A stretch of 32,152 bases of DNA from an uncultured Pseudomonadota bacterium (GCA_946480245.1 CAMLIZ010000044.1:1-32152), one strand, 5' to 3'. Positions 18,429 to 25,483 are shown, counted from the first letter of the stretch. Notes: a model not told the origin generated them from the letters alone. Made by a program: numbers and translations.

Positions 18429-18572
18429 TCAGCCGGCCGCGTTGCGCAGCTCCGACTGGTGTTCGTCGCTGATCGCGCCGAACACGAGCACGGTGCGCGA
18501 ACGGAACGCCTTCTCCTCCAGGAAGGCGGTGCGCAGGTCGGAGGCGGGCGGGGGAGCGGGGGTCTCGGTCAT
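18429..18572 (-). pseudogene. Short gene resembling the N terminus of a ClpP-like protease, probably truncated
   Basis: A 47-residue reading frame. After a Pro/Ala-rich start it reads DLRTAFLEEKAFRSRTVLVF followed by GAISD. This resembles the first strand and helix of ClpP-family serine peptidases (FLxxRTIFxxGEIxD), but it then ends at EHQSELRNAAG and a stop. The catalytic Ser/His/Asp regions are absent, and none of the frames downstream to 18295 continues the fold. I read it as the stub of a deleted ClpP-like gene, or a small protein that happens to look like one. The ATG at 18572 has only a poor ribosome-binding site. The Mn catalase begins 134 nt downstream on the same strand. Confidence 0.4.
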
Positions 18573-18648
18573 GGCCTTGAAGGAAGTGGAGGTACCGGTA
18601 AGACGCATGAGCCGTGAGGGCTGTGACAGTTGTGGCACGCTCGGTGCG

Positions 18649-19095
18649 ATGGACGAGACCGTGCACCGCCGCCGCTTCCGCCAGCGTCACCGCCGCCTGC
18701 TCGACGCCGCGCGCGGCTTGCTCGGCGTGCTGCCCGAGGCGCAGGACGTGGTGCAGGAGGCCTACCTGCGCGCCCACGAAGGCGCGCCGCCGGCCGAGGA
18801 GGTGGCCGCGGTGCGTGCCGAGGCCCGCGCTGCACTGCGCCAACTGACCGACCGCTTGAACCCGGCGGAAGCGGCCGCGCTGCTGCTGCGCGACGTGTTC
18901 GACGCCGACTACCGCGATCTCGCGCACAGCGGCGGTCGCAGCGAGGCCGCCTGCCGCCAGCTGGTGCACCGTGCGCGGCAGCGGGCACGTGACAAGCCCT
19001 GGCGCAGCGACGCCGAGGCCGAGGCCTTGTTCCGCGTCTGCTGGGCAGCCTTGCAGGTGCCGCTGGGCGTGCGGCGCGACACGGTGGACGCCTGA
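18649..19095 (+). CDS. Short ECF sigma-like protein lacking the -10-recognition segment
   Basis: A 148-residue protein. The N terminus (LLDAARGLLG, then EAQDVVQEAYLRAHEG) is sigma region 2.1-2.2. RLNPAEAAALLLRDVFDADY, then RDLAHSGGRSEAACRQLVHR, is a good sigma region 4 with its helix-turn-helix, closest in look to ECF41/SigJ-type factors. Between them an alanine/arginine-rich helix replaces the usual region 2.3-2.4 and linker, so the part that melts and reads the -10 element appears missing. ECF41 proteins usually carry a C-terminal SnoaL-like domain; here only about 35 unrelated residues follow. The start could be ATG at 18649 (homology begins there) or ATG at 18607, adding CDSCGTLGA. It ends 6 nt before eutB, so cotranscription is likely. 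Confidence 0.75.
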   Translation: MDETVHRRRFRQRHRRLLDAARGLLGVLPEAQDVVQEAYLRAHEGAPPAEEVAAVRAEARAALRQLTDRLNPAEAAALLLRDVFDADYRDLAHSGGRSEAACRQLVHRARQRARDKPWRSDAEAEALFRVCWAALQVPLGVRRDTVDA

Positions 19096-19101
19096 CGCGC
19101 C

Positions 19102-20493
19102 ATGGCCTACCGCGCCACGCTCGCCGGCCAGGCGCACCGCTTCGCCGACCTGCGCGACCTGCTGGCCAAGGCGTCGCCCGCGCGCTCGGGTGACGAGCTG
19201 GCCGGCATCGCCGCGCAGAGCGCGCAGCAGCGCGTGGCCGCGCGCGAGGCGCTGGCCGATCTGCCGCTGGTCACGTTCTTGCAGCAGCCGCTGGTGCCTT
19301 ACGAGAGCGACGAGGTGACGCGGCTGATCATCGACACGCACGATGCCGAGGCCTTCGCGCCGGTGGCGCATCTCACCGTGGGTGCGTTGCGCGACTGGCT
19401 GCTCGGCGATGCCGCCACGCCCGAGGCGCTGCAGGCGCTCGCCCCTGGGCTCACGCCGGAAATGGTGGCGGCGGTGAGCAAGCTGATGCGCAACCAGGAC
19501 CTGATCCTGGTGGCCAGCCGCTGCCGCGTGGTCACGCGCTTTCGCAACACGCTCGGGCTGCCCGGCCACTTTGCGGTGCGGCTGCAGCCCAACCATCCGG
19601 CCGACAGCCCGGCGGGCATCCTGGCCAGCATCGTCGACGGGCTGATGTACGGCGCCGGAGACGCGGTGATCGGAATCAACCCGGTCAGCGACAGCGTGCC
19701 GGCCCTGGTGCAACTGCTGCAGCTGCTGGACGCGCTGATCCAGCGCCACGGCATTCCCACCCAGGCCTGCATGTTGACGCACGTGACCAACACGCTGCAG
19801 GCGATCGAGCGCGGCGCCCCGGTGGACCTGGTGTTCCAGTCGATCGCCGGCACCGAGGCCGCCAACCGCAGCTTCGGCATCGGCTTGGCGCTGCTCGACG
19901 AGGCGCATGCGGCCGCGCTGGCGCTGCGCCGAGGCACGCTGGGCGACAACGTCATGTACTTCGAGACCGGGCAGGGAAGCGCGCTGTCGGCCGGCGCCCA
20001 CCACGGCGTGGACCAGCAGACGCTGGAGGCGCGCGCCTACGCGGTGGCGCGGCACTACCGGCCGCTGCTGGTGAACACGGTGGTCGGCTTCATCGGCCCG
20101 GAATACCTGTACGACGGCAAGCAGATCATCCGCGCCGGGCTGGAGGATCACTTCTGCGGCAAGCTGCTCGGCCTGCCCATGGGCTGCGACATCTGCTACA
20201 CCAACCACGCCGAGGCCGACCAGGACGACATGGACACCTTGCTGGTGCTGCTGGCCGCGGCGGGCCTGAACTTCGCGATGGGCGTGCCCGGTGCCGACGA
20301 CGTGATGCTCAACTACCAGAGCACCTCGTTCCACGATGCGCTGTTCGTGCGCAAGCTGCTGGGCCTGAAGCGTGCGCCCGAGTTTGCGGCCTGGCTGCAG
20401 CAGATGGGCATCACCGATGCCGAAGGCGCATTGCGGCCCGCGCCGGCGCCGCCCGCGTTGATGCGCGCCGTCACGGAGCTGCTGCCGCGATGA
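19102..20493 (+). CDS. eutB: Ethanolamine ammonia-lyase large subunit
   Basis: A 463-residue catalytic subunit of adenosylcobalamin-dependent ethanolamine ammonia-lyase, which splits ethanolamine to acetaldehyde and ammonia. It is full length and collinear with EutB: ASPARSGDELAGIAAQSAQQ near the start, LMRNQDLILVASRC, NHPADSPAGILASIVDGLMYG, GDAVIGINPVSDS, MYFETGQGSALSAGAHHGVDQ, LLGLPMGCDICYTNHAEADQ and MGVPGADDVMLNYQSTSFHD. The start matches the usual N terminus (MAYRATLAG). There is no evident ribosome-binding site and it begins 6 nt after the sigma-like gene, so translation may be coupled. eutC overlaps by 4 nt. No cobalamin riboswitch, ethanolamine permease or aldehyde dehydrogenase gene is seen nearby. 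Confidence 0.97.
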   Translation: MAYRATLAGQAHRFADLRDLLAKASPARSGDELAGIAAQSAQQRVAAREALADLPLVTFLQQPLVPYESDEVTRLIIDTHDAEAFAPVAHLTVGALRDWLLGDAATPEALQALAPGLTPEMVAAVSKLMRNQDLILVASRCRVVTRFRNTLGLPGHFAVRLQPNHPADSPAGILASIVDGLMYGAGDAVIGINPVSDSVPALVQLLQLLDALIQRHGIPTQACMLTHVTNTLQAIERGAPVDLVFQSIAGTEAANRSFGIGLALLDEAHAAALALRRGTLGDNVMYFETGQGSALSAGAHHGVDQQTLEARAYAVARHYRPLLVNTVVGFIGPEYLYDGKQIIRAGLEDHFCGKLLGLPMGCDICYTNHAEADQDDMDTLLVLLAAAGLNFAMGVPGADDVMLNYQSTSFHDALFVRKLLGLKRAPEFAAWLQQMGITDAEGALRPAPAPPALMRAVTELLPR

Positions 20494-21278
20494 ACACGCG
20501 CGCACCGGCTGATCGCAGCGCGCTCGACGCCTGGAGCGATCTGCGCGCGCACACGCCGGCGCGCATTGCGCTCGGCCGCGCCGGCACCAGCTTGCCCACC
20601 GCCGAGGTGCTGCGCTTGTCCGCCGCGCATGCACAGGCGCGCGACGCCGTGCACGTGGCGCTCGACCGGCCCGCGCTGGCGCAGGCGCTGCAGGCCCAAG
20701 GCTGGCCGGTGCACTGTGTGCGCAGCCGTGCTGCAAGCCGCGATGTCTACCTGCGCCGGCCCGACCTGGGCCGTCGCCTGCACGAGGACGATGCCGAGCG
20801 CCTGCGTGCGTTGCAGCCACCGCCTTGCGACGTGGCGGTGGTGGTGGGTGACGGCCTGTCGGCGATCGCGGTGCAAACGCACGCACTGCCCACGCTGCAG
20901 GCGTTGCGCGAGGCCGTGCCCGAGCTGTCGTTCGCGCCGCTCGTGCTGGCCGAGCAGGCCCGCGTGGCCTTGGCCGACGAGGTGGGCCAGCTGCTGCAGG
21001 CGCATGCCGTGCTGATCCTGCTCGGCGAGCGCCCGGGCCTGAGCGCGCCCGACAGCCTGGGCGCCTACCTCACGTATGCGCCGCAGGTGGGCTGCGTGGA
21101 TGCGCAGCGCAACTGCGTGAGCAATATCCGCCCGGCCGGCCTGCCGCCGCGCGCGGCCGGGCAGCGCATCGCGTGGCTGCTGCGCGAGGCGCTGCGCCGG
21201 CGCATCAGCGGCATCGCGCTGAAGGACGACAGCGCCACGCCGCTGCTCGGCGCCGATCAGGCCGACGCCGGCACCTGA
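20490..21278 (+). CDS. eutC: Ethanolamine ammonia-lyase small subunit
   Basis: A 262-residue small subunit that helps form the cobalamin-binding site of the EutBC complex. Recognisable blocks are WSDLRAHTPARIALGRAG with SLPTAEVLRLSAAHAQARDA, SRAASRDVYLRRPDLGRRL, VAVVVGDGLSAIAVQTHA, LGERPGLSAPDSLGAYLTY and QRNCVSNIRPAGLP. It starts at an ATGA overlap with eutB. The 3' end overlaps the convergent SnoaL-like gene by 22 nt, leaving no room for an intergenic terminator. The length is typical of the non-enteric type, without the long N-terminal extension seen in E. coli. Confidence 0.96.
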   Translation: MNTRAPADRSALDAWSDLRAHTPARIALGRAGTSLPTAEVLRLSAAHAQARDAVHVALDRPALAQALQAQGWPVHCVRSRAASRDVYLRRPDLGRRLHEDDAERLRALQPPPCDVAVVVGDGLSAIAVQTHALPTLQALREAVPELSFAPLVLAEQARVALADEVGQLLQAHAVLILLGERPGLSAPDSLGAYLTYAPQVGCVDAQRNCVSNIRPAGLPPRAAGQRIAWLLREALRRRISGIALKDDSATPLLGADQADAGT

Positions 21279-21622
21279 TCGAGAAAGCCGATCACGCGGC
21301 GGATGCGGCCGTCGCGCAGCTCCAGCACGTCGCTGCCCTTGATCGGTGGCTCTGCGCCGTCGGGGCCGAGCGACCATGCCAGGCGCACGCGGGCGCCATG
21401 GCCGTCGGCGGTGCCGAGCTGCACGAAGCGGAAGCCGGGGAAGCGCTGTTGCACGGCATCCACCAGCGCGCCGATCTGCTCCGCGCCACTGCCGCTCATC
21501 ATCGGATCCACGTACTGCGCGTCGTTGCTCCAGTGCTCGCGCAGCAGCCGTGCGCGGCGCGTGGCGTCGGTCTCGTTCCAGGTGTCGAGATAGGCTTGGG
21601 CGATGGTGGCTGCATCGGACAT
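21257..21622 (-). CDS. SnoaL-like / nuclear transport factor 2 family protein
   Basis: A 121-residue single-domain protein with the cone-shaped NTF2 fold. The N-terminal helix contains AQAYLDTWNETDATRRARLL, followed by WSNDAQYVDPMMSGSG, FRFVQLGTADGHGARVRLAW and the terminal strand pair with DVLELRDGRIRRVIGFLD. Such proteins bind or isomerise small hydrophobic molecules; none is evident here. The ATG at 21622 has AGGAG about 7 nt upstream. A perfect 14-bp palindrome lies 24-37 nt further upstream. It overlaps eutC at the 3' end. Confidence 0.87.
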   Translation of the reverse strand: MSDAATIAQAYLDTWNETDATRRARLLREHWSNDAQYVDPMMSGSGAEQIGALVDAVQQRFPGFRFVQLGTADGHGARVRLAWSLGPDGAEPPIKGSDVLELRDGRIRRVIGFLDQVPASA

Positions 21623-21645
21623 GGGCTACTCCTGTCGTTGAATCA

Positions 21646-21659
21646 CCGGCACGTGCCGG
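21646..21659. promoter_or_regulatory. Perfect 14-bp palindrome, operator candidate
   Basis: CCGGCACGTGCCGG is a perfect dyad just upstream of the SnoaL-like gene (start 21622, minus), so it lies where a repressor or activator of that gene would bind. Nothing else in the window is seen to share it by eye. Confidence 0.4.
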
Positions 21660-21710
21660 CAGTGCAGACCTTAGGGCGCGCGCTGCGCACGGTCGATGAC
21701 GTGGCAGGTC

Positions 21711-21902
21711 ATGGCGCCGCCTCAGTCCGGGGCGATGCCGCCGCTGCCGGAACTGATCGTGTGGGGCGAGCGAGTGCGCGCCGCGGCGCAGGGCCGCACC
21801 GGCCTTGGTCTCGATGAGGCCGCGCTGGCGCTGGTGTCGCGTTTCGTGGGCCTGAGCAGGGGCAAGGCCGTGAATCGGCTGCAGCCGACGGCCCGGCAAT
21901 GA
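21711..21902 (+). CDS. Possible small protein, unknown
   Basis: A 63-codon frame, with an alternative ATG at 21735. The translated product has PPLPELIVWGERVRAAAQ near the start, then TGLGLDEAALALVSRFVGLS, and a basic tail. It could form two helices. There is a moderate ribosome-binding-like GGCAGG before the ATG at 21711. It ends 19 nt before the convergent alpha/beta hydrolase stop codon. Without homologs I cannot tell whether it is expressed. Confidence 0.4.
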   Translation: MAPPQSGAMPPLPELIVWGERVRAAAQGRTGLGLDEAALALVSRFVGLSRGKAVNRLQPTARQ

Positions 21903-21921
21903 AGGCGGTGCTGGAGGCCGC

Positions 21922-22740
21922 TCAGGCCCCGTCGATGAACGGCAGCACGGCCTGAAGAAAGCGCTGCGGCTGTTCCACCTGCGGCAGGTGCCCGGCATCG
22001 GGTATCGGAACGAAGGCCGAGCCCGGCATCTGCGCCTGCAGCCGCTGCCCGTCGGCCAGGCTGCTCTGCGGCAGACGGTCCTGCGCGCCCCACACGATCA
22101 GCGTGGGCTGCACGGTGCGCGCCGCGGGCCGCCGGCTGGCGATGAACATGCGCGCCAGGTGGTCCACCAGCGCACGGTCCGGTGTTTGCAGCGTGCGGCG
22201 GATTTCCTCGGGCGCACGGACCGGGTCACAGAAGCCGGTGTGCAAGGCCTCGGGGCCGAACACCCGCCGCAGCAGCTGCGCCCTCGCCACGCGCTGCAGC
22301 GGCGTGTGCGCCAGCGCCCAGCGCAGCGCAGTCGGCAGCGCCGGCGGTGGCCCACCATCCACCAGCACCAGCGCGCGGCAGGCCGGCGCGTGCAGCGCGG
22401 CCACATGCCACGCGATGCAGGCGCCGAAAGAATTGCCGATCACCACCGCGGGCGCGCATTGCAGCACCCGCAGCACCTCGGCCACCCAGTCGGCCAGGTC
22501 GGCGTACGTGGCCTTCGCCTCGCCACTGCCCGGGAAGAAGCCCGGCAGCTCTGGCGCGATCACCGTGTGGCGCTCGGCCAGCGGTGCCCATACCGGCGAC
22601 CAGTGGGCGCGCGCGCCGGCCCAGGCACCATGCAGCAACAGCACCGGTGTGCCGCTGCCGCCTTGCCACACCTGCGCGGTCTTGCCGCGCTCGCGGTGGC
22701 CCAGCGTGACGGTGTGGCGTTGCATCGATTCGGTCGGCAT
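21922..22740 (-). CDS. Alpha/beta-fold hydrolase
   Basis: A 272-residue enzyme of the alpha/beta hydrolase superfamily. It shows the oxyanion-hole motif LLLHGAW (HG at 37-38), the nucleophile elbow GNSFGA (S104), a likely acid in IVWGAQDRLP and the catalytic His in DAGHLPQVEQP. The substrate is unknown; the architecture fits the esterase/haloperoxidase/MhpC-like group. The ATG at 22740 is used, with ATG at 22725 an alternative; neither has a strong ribosome-binding site. It lies downstream of a small exported-peptide gene on the same strand but is separated by a strong terminator, so it probably has its own promoter. Confidence 0.9.
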   Translation of the reverse strand: MPTESMQRHTVTLGHRERGKTAQVWQGGSGTPVLLLHGAWAGARAHWSPVWAPLAERHTVIAPELPGFFPGSGEAKATYADLADWVAEVLRVLQCAPAVVIGNSFGACIAWHVAALHAPACRALVLVDGGPPPALPTALRWALAHTPLQRVARAQLLRRVFGPEALHTGFCDPVRAPEEIRRTLQTPDRALVDHLARMFIASRRPAARTVQPTLIVWGAQDRLPQSSLADGQRLQAQMPGSAFVPIPDAGHLPQVEQPQRFLQAVLPFIDGA

Positions 22741-22772
22741 GGGCGCGCAGTATGGCGCCGCGTGAAAGGCAC

Positions 22773-22798
22773 GAAGAAAAGGGGCGCCGAAGCGCCCC
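22773..22798 (-). terminator. Rho-independent terminator
   Basis: On the minus strand GGGGCGC, loop TTCG and GCGCCCC form a 7-bp stem closed by a stable UUCG tetraloop, followed directly by TTTTCTTC. It sits 26 nt after the stop codon of the 49-residue gene and upstream of the hydrolase gene. It is the clearest terminator in the window. Confidence 0.9.
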
Positions 22799-22824
22799 GT
22801 GACGGGTACGAGCGGGCCAGGTGG

Positions 22825-22974
22825 TCAGGCGGCGGCGCATGTGGCCGGCGCCTTGGCCAGCCAGGCGGTGGATTGCGTGGGCGAGGCCATCGTGCTCACA
22901 CCGAGCAGCAGGCTCAGCGTGACGGCGCAGGCGGCGGCGAAGGAGGCGAAGCGTTGTGCGGCGGTGTGGCTCAT
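22825..22974 (-). CDS. Small hydrophobic exported or membrane peptide (49 aa)
   Basis: A 49-residue frame. It opens MSHTAAQRF, then has a hydrophobic stretch (about residues 9-30) containing CAVTLSLLLGVSTMA, and a short tail ending CAAA. The pattern could be a signal peptide cleaved after MAS, leaving ~19 residues, or a single membrane helix. GGAG lies about 7 nt before the ATG, and a textbook terminator follows 26 nt after the stop codon, so this looks like a complete independent transcription unit rather than chance. It is divergent from the CsgG-like lipoprotein gene across 207 nt, in which I see no clear promoter. The function is unknown; I do not recognise the family. Confidence 0.72.
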   Translation of the reverse strand: MSHTAAQRFASFAAACAVTLSLLLGVSTMASPTQSTAWLAKAPATCAAA

Positions 22975-23181
22975 GGTGATCTCCGGGGTGGGGCGTTGCG
23001 TGTTGCGATGGGTGAACTATCGGCGTGCACCGCGGCGGGCGCGAGCGGCTTGCGACGACCTGCCGAAATCGCGCGATGAACCGGCTCCAGGCGTGACAGC
23101 CGCCCGCCGGGCCGCGCGCAACTACCAATTCCGCTGGCGCTTCACTTCCCTAAACTCCCGGCGTCACAAAGGGGTGCAGTG

Positions 23182-24015
23182 ATGAAGCAAGCAGCGAAGC
23201 AAGGGTGGGGTGCGGTGGTGGCGGCAGCGGCGTGCGCACTGGCACTGGCCGGCTGCGGTGGCGGCACCTTGGGCAGCGCGGTGCGCAACGACGGCAACCC
23301 GTCGCCGCTGGCCGGGTCGTCGGCCTCCAACGACGCCAACCAGCGCGCCGACATGGCGCAGTACCGCCCGGTGGAGTACGTCAACGCCGCCAAGAAGGGC
23401 CCGCGCCTGATCGTGCTGCCGGGTGAAATCAAGAGCAGCAATGCCACCTTCACGCAACGCGTCACCGCCAACAACATCGCCGACTTCGGCGAGCTGGAGC
23501 TCACACGGGCCAACTTCACGGTGCTGGAGCGCAACCAGCTCGGCAGCCTGCTGCGCGAGGTGGAGCTGGCCTACAACATGGGCGACCCCAAGCAGGCCAG
23601 GCGCGCCTTCCAGAAGGGCAAGCTGGCCACCACGCGCTGGATCGTGAAGTTCGACGTGCTCAAGGCCGAGCCCGTGGCCAGCGCCGGCGGCGGCTTCAAT
23701 GGCGGCGCGGTGAGCCGCCTGATCGACATCTTCGGCAGCGGCAAGGCCGGGCAGGCCGGCTCGGTGGCGGCCGGCTCGGTGCAGACCGACCAGGAAGCCA
23801 AGGTGTGGAACGTGGGCATGCGCTACAAGATCATCGACGCCAACAGCACCGAGCAGGTGGCCAACGGCTACTTCGAGGACAAGATGGAGCTGGGCGCCAC
23901 CTCCACGTCGGTGCTGGGCGTGAACAATCGCGCCACCGGCCAGCTCACGCTGGACACGCTGGTGCAGCGGCTGGTGCAAAAGAGCGTGGCCGAGATCGAC
24001 GCGCGCTACAAGTAG
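23182..24015 (+). CDS. CsgG-like lipoprotein
   Basis: A 277-residue predicted lipoprotein with lipobox LAGC (Cys26). The mature part resembles the CsgG/HfaB/TolB-like fold: GPRLIVLPGEIKSSNATF is the first strand, FGELELTRANFTVLERNQLG matches the family's ELxxxxxFxVxERxxL block, and LLREVELAYNMGDPKQARRA continues it. KVWNVGMRYKIIDANSTEQV and GQLTLDTLVQRLVQKSVAEI complete the fold. CsgG proteins form outer-membrane secretion pores, but many relatives are periplasmic lipoproteins of unknown role, and the membrane-spanning insertion cannot be confirmed here. AAGGGG lies about 9 nt before the ATG. The exported caspase-like gene begins 29 nt downstream, making a two-gene operon. Confidence 0.8.
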   Translation: MKQAAKQGWGAVVAAAACALALAGCGGGTLGSAVRNDGNPSPLAGSSASNDANQRADMAQYRPVEYVNAAKKGPRLIVLPGEIKSSNATFTQRVTANNIADFGELELTRANFTVLERNQLGSLLREVELAYNMGDPKQARRAFQKGKLATTRWIVKFDVLKAEPVASAGGGFNGGAVSRLIDIFGSGKAGQAGSVAAGSVQTDQEAKVWNVGMRYKIIDANSTEQVANGYFEDKMELGATSTSVLGVNNRATGQLTLDTLVQRLVQKSVAEIDARYK

Positions 24016-24043
24016 CCGGCAACATCACAGGGAGGGCCGCGCC

Positions 24044-25468
24044 ATGCGAGCCTGGTTGATCGCGTTGTGCGCGGCGCTGGCCATGCTGCTGGCCGCCGCA
24101 CCGGCTGCCGCGGCGGCCAGCTTCGACAGCGGCCCGCGCGTGGCGCTGGTGATCGGCAACGCGGGCTACCGCAATGCGCCGCTGGTCAATCCGCTGAACG
24201 ATGCGCGCGCCATGAGCGGCACGCTGCGCCAGCTCGGCTTCAAGGTGATCAGCCTGGAGAACGCGTCGCAGAAGAAGTTGTACGAAGCGGTGCGCCAGTT
24301 CGGCGACGCACTGCAGGGCGGCGTGGGCCTCTTCTACTACGCCGGCCACGGCGTGCAGGTGAAGGGCCGCAACTACCTCGTACCGGTGGATGCCGACATC
24401 GAGCGCGAGGACGAGGTGCCGTACAAGGCCTTCGACGTGAGCCAGGTGCTGGCCAAGATGGAGGCCGCCAGGAACCCGCTGAACATCGTGATCCTCGACG
24501 CCTGCCGCAACAACCCGTTTGCGCACGGTGCGCGCGGCGGGGGCGGCGGTGGCCTGGCGCAGATGGACGCGCCCACCGGCTCGATCGTGGCCTTTGCCAC
24601 GGCGCCCGGCGCCGAGGCGGCCGACGGCAGCAGCGGCAACGGCCTGTACACCAGCCAGCTGCTGCGCTACATGAGCACGCCGGGCCTGAAGGTGGAGGAC
24701 GTGTTCAAGCGCACGCGCGTGGCGGTCAAGCAAGCATCGGGCGGGCGCCAGATTCCGTGGGAGAGCACCTCGCTCGAAGGCGACTTCTACTTCGCGGCCG
24801 GCGCCGCGGGGACCGCCGCCACCGCACAGGCCGTGAACCTCGACGACGAGATGTGGCAGCTGGTGGCCGACACCGGCCAGCCCTCGGCCTATCGCGCCTA
24901 CCTGCAGAAGTTTCCGCAGGGCCAGCATGCGGCGCAGGCCCGGTCATTGGCGGACAAGGCTGCTGCGCCTGCCACGCCGGCGCCAGCGCGCAATGGCGCG
25001 CAAGGCGGCGGCTTCAGCTTCTCGGCCGAGGAGGCCAAGATGGACCAGGCCACACCCGAGGGCCGCGACCAGGCGTTCCAGCAGAGCCTGGCGGCGCTCA
25101 ACTGCGCGCCGGCGCGCCGCCATGCGCGCGTCAAGCTGGCGCTGGACGAGGCGCGCGGCGGCGCATTCGCCGCGGCGTTGGGCCAGCGCCTGCAGCAAGC
25201 CGGCATGAAGGTGGGTGCCGGTGGCGACTACGTGGTGCACGGCACGGTCAGCACGCAAGCCAATGCGCATGCCGTGCTGCGCGTGAACGAGGTGGCGCTG
25301 ACCACGGCGGTCACGATGAGCACGCCGGCTGGCCAGCAGGTGGCCAGCAGTGTCGGCCGCGAGGAGTCGTATGCGGGTGCCGACGTCGGCGCAGTGCTCG
25401 ACGAACTCGCGCGATCCCAGGCCGGCACGGTGGCGGCCGAGCTGATCACGCAGCTGTGCCAGCGCTGA
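24044..25468 (+). CDS. Exported caspase-family (metacaspase-like) protein
   Basis: A 474-residue protein with a signal peptide (residues 1-25, AAAPAAAAA). The peptidase C14 domain (about 30-250) has RVALVIGNAGYRNAPLVNPL, the catalytic His in YYAGHGVQ (H102) and the catalytic Cys in ILDACRNNPF (C154), so the dyad is intact. Residues about 266-305 (WQLVADTGQPSAYRAYLQKF, then PQG) are a helical segment common after bacterial caspase domains. The last ~130 residues are unassigned and resemble a FlgT/TolB-like strand-helix fold, with GDYVVHGTVS. GGGAGG lies about 10 nt before the ATG. Metacaspases cleave after Arg/Lys and act in stress and death pathways, but this one would act in the periplasm or outside. 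It follows the CsgG-like lipoprotein gene. Confidence 0.88.
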   Translation: MRAWLIALCAALAMLLAAAPAAAAASFDSGPRVALVIGNAGYRNAPLVNPLNDARAMSGTLRQLGFKVISLENASQKKLYEAVRQFGDALQGGVGLFYYAGHGVQVKGRNYLVPVDADIEREDEVPYKAFDVSQVLAKMEAARNPLNIVILDACRNNPFAHGARGGGGGGLAQMDAPTGSIVAFATAPGAEAADGSSGNGLYTSQLLRYMSTPGLKVEDVFKRTRVAVKQASGGRQIPWESTSLEGDFYFAAGAAGTAATAQAVNLDDEMWQLVADTGQPSAYRAYLQKFPQGQHAAQARSLADKAAAPATPAPARNGAQGGGFSFSAEEAKMDQATPEGRDQAFQQSLAALNCAPARRHARVKLALDEARGGAFAAALGQRLQQAGMKVGAGGDYVVHGTVSTQANAHAVLRVNEVALTTAVTMSTPAGQQVASSVGREESYAGADVGAVLDELARSQAGTVAAELITQLCQR

Positions 25469-25483
25469 CCGGCCTCACGCCGG
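25469..25483. terminator. Short hairpin between convergent genes
   Basis: CCGGC (25469-25473), a CTCAC loop, and GCCGG (25479-25483) lie right at the junction between the caspase-like gene and the convergent CMD gene. A 5-bp stem without a U-tract is weak; it may contribute to bidirectional termination. Confidence 0.25.

Noticed and set aside
16333..18648. Long plus-strand open frame running into the sigma-like gene
   Set aside because: This part is antisense to the ZIP and manganese catalase genes, and its product has no fold-like pattern. Only the end from 18649 resembles a protein family.
18300..20886. Long minus-strand open frame opposite eutB and the start of eutC
   Set aside because: It is antisense to clear eutBC coding sequence; its translation is His/Arg/Gln-rich shadow sequence. 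Only the manganese catalase part of that frame (17338-18294) is real.
22799..23182. Plus-strand open frame opposite the 49-residue gene
   Set aside because: It has no ribosome-binding site and runs across a good terminator-linked gene on the other strand; the opposite strand gives a better supported product.
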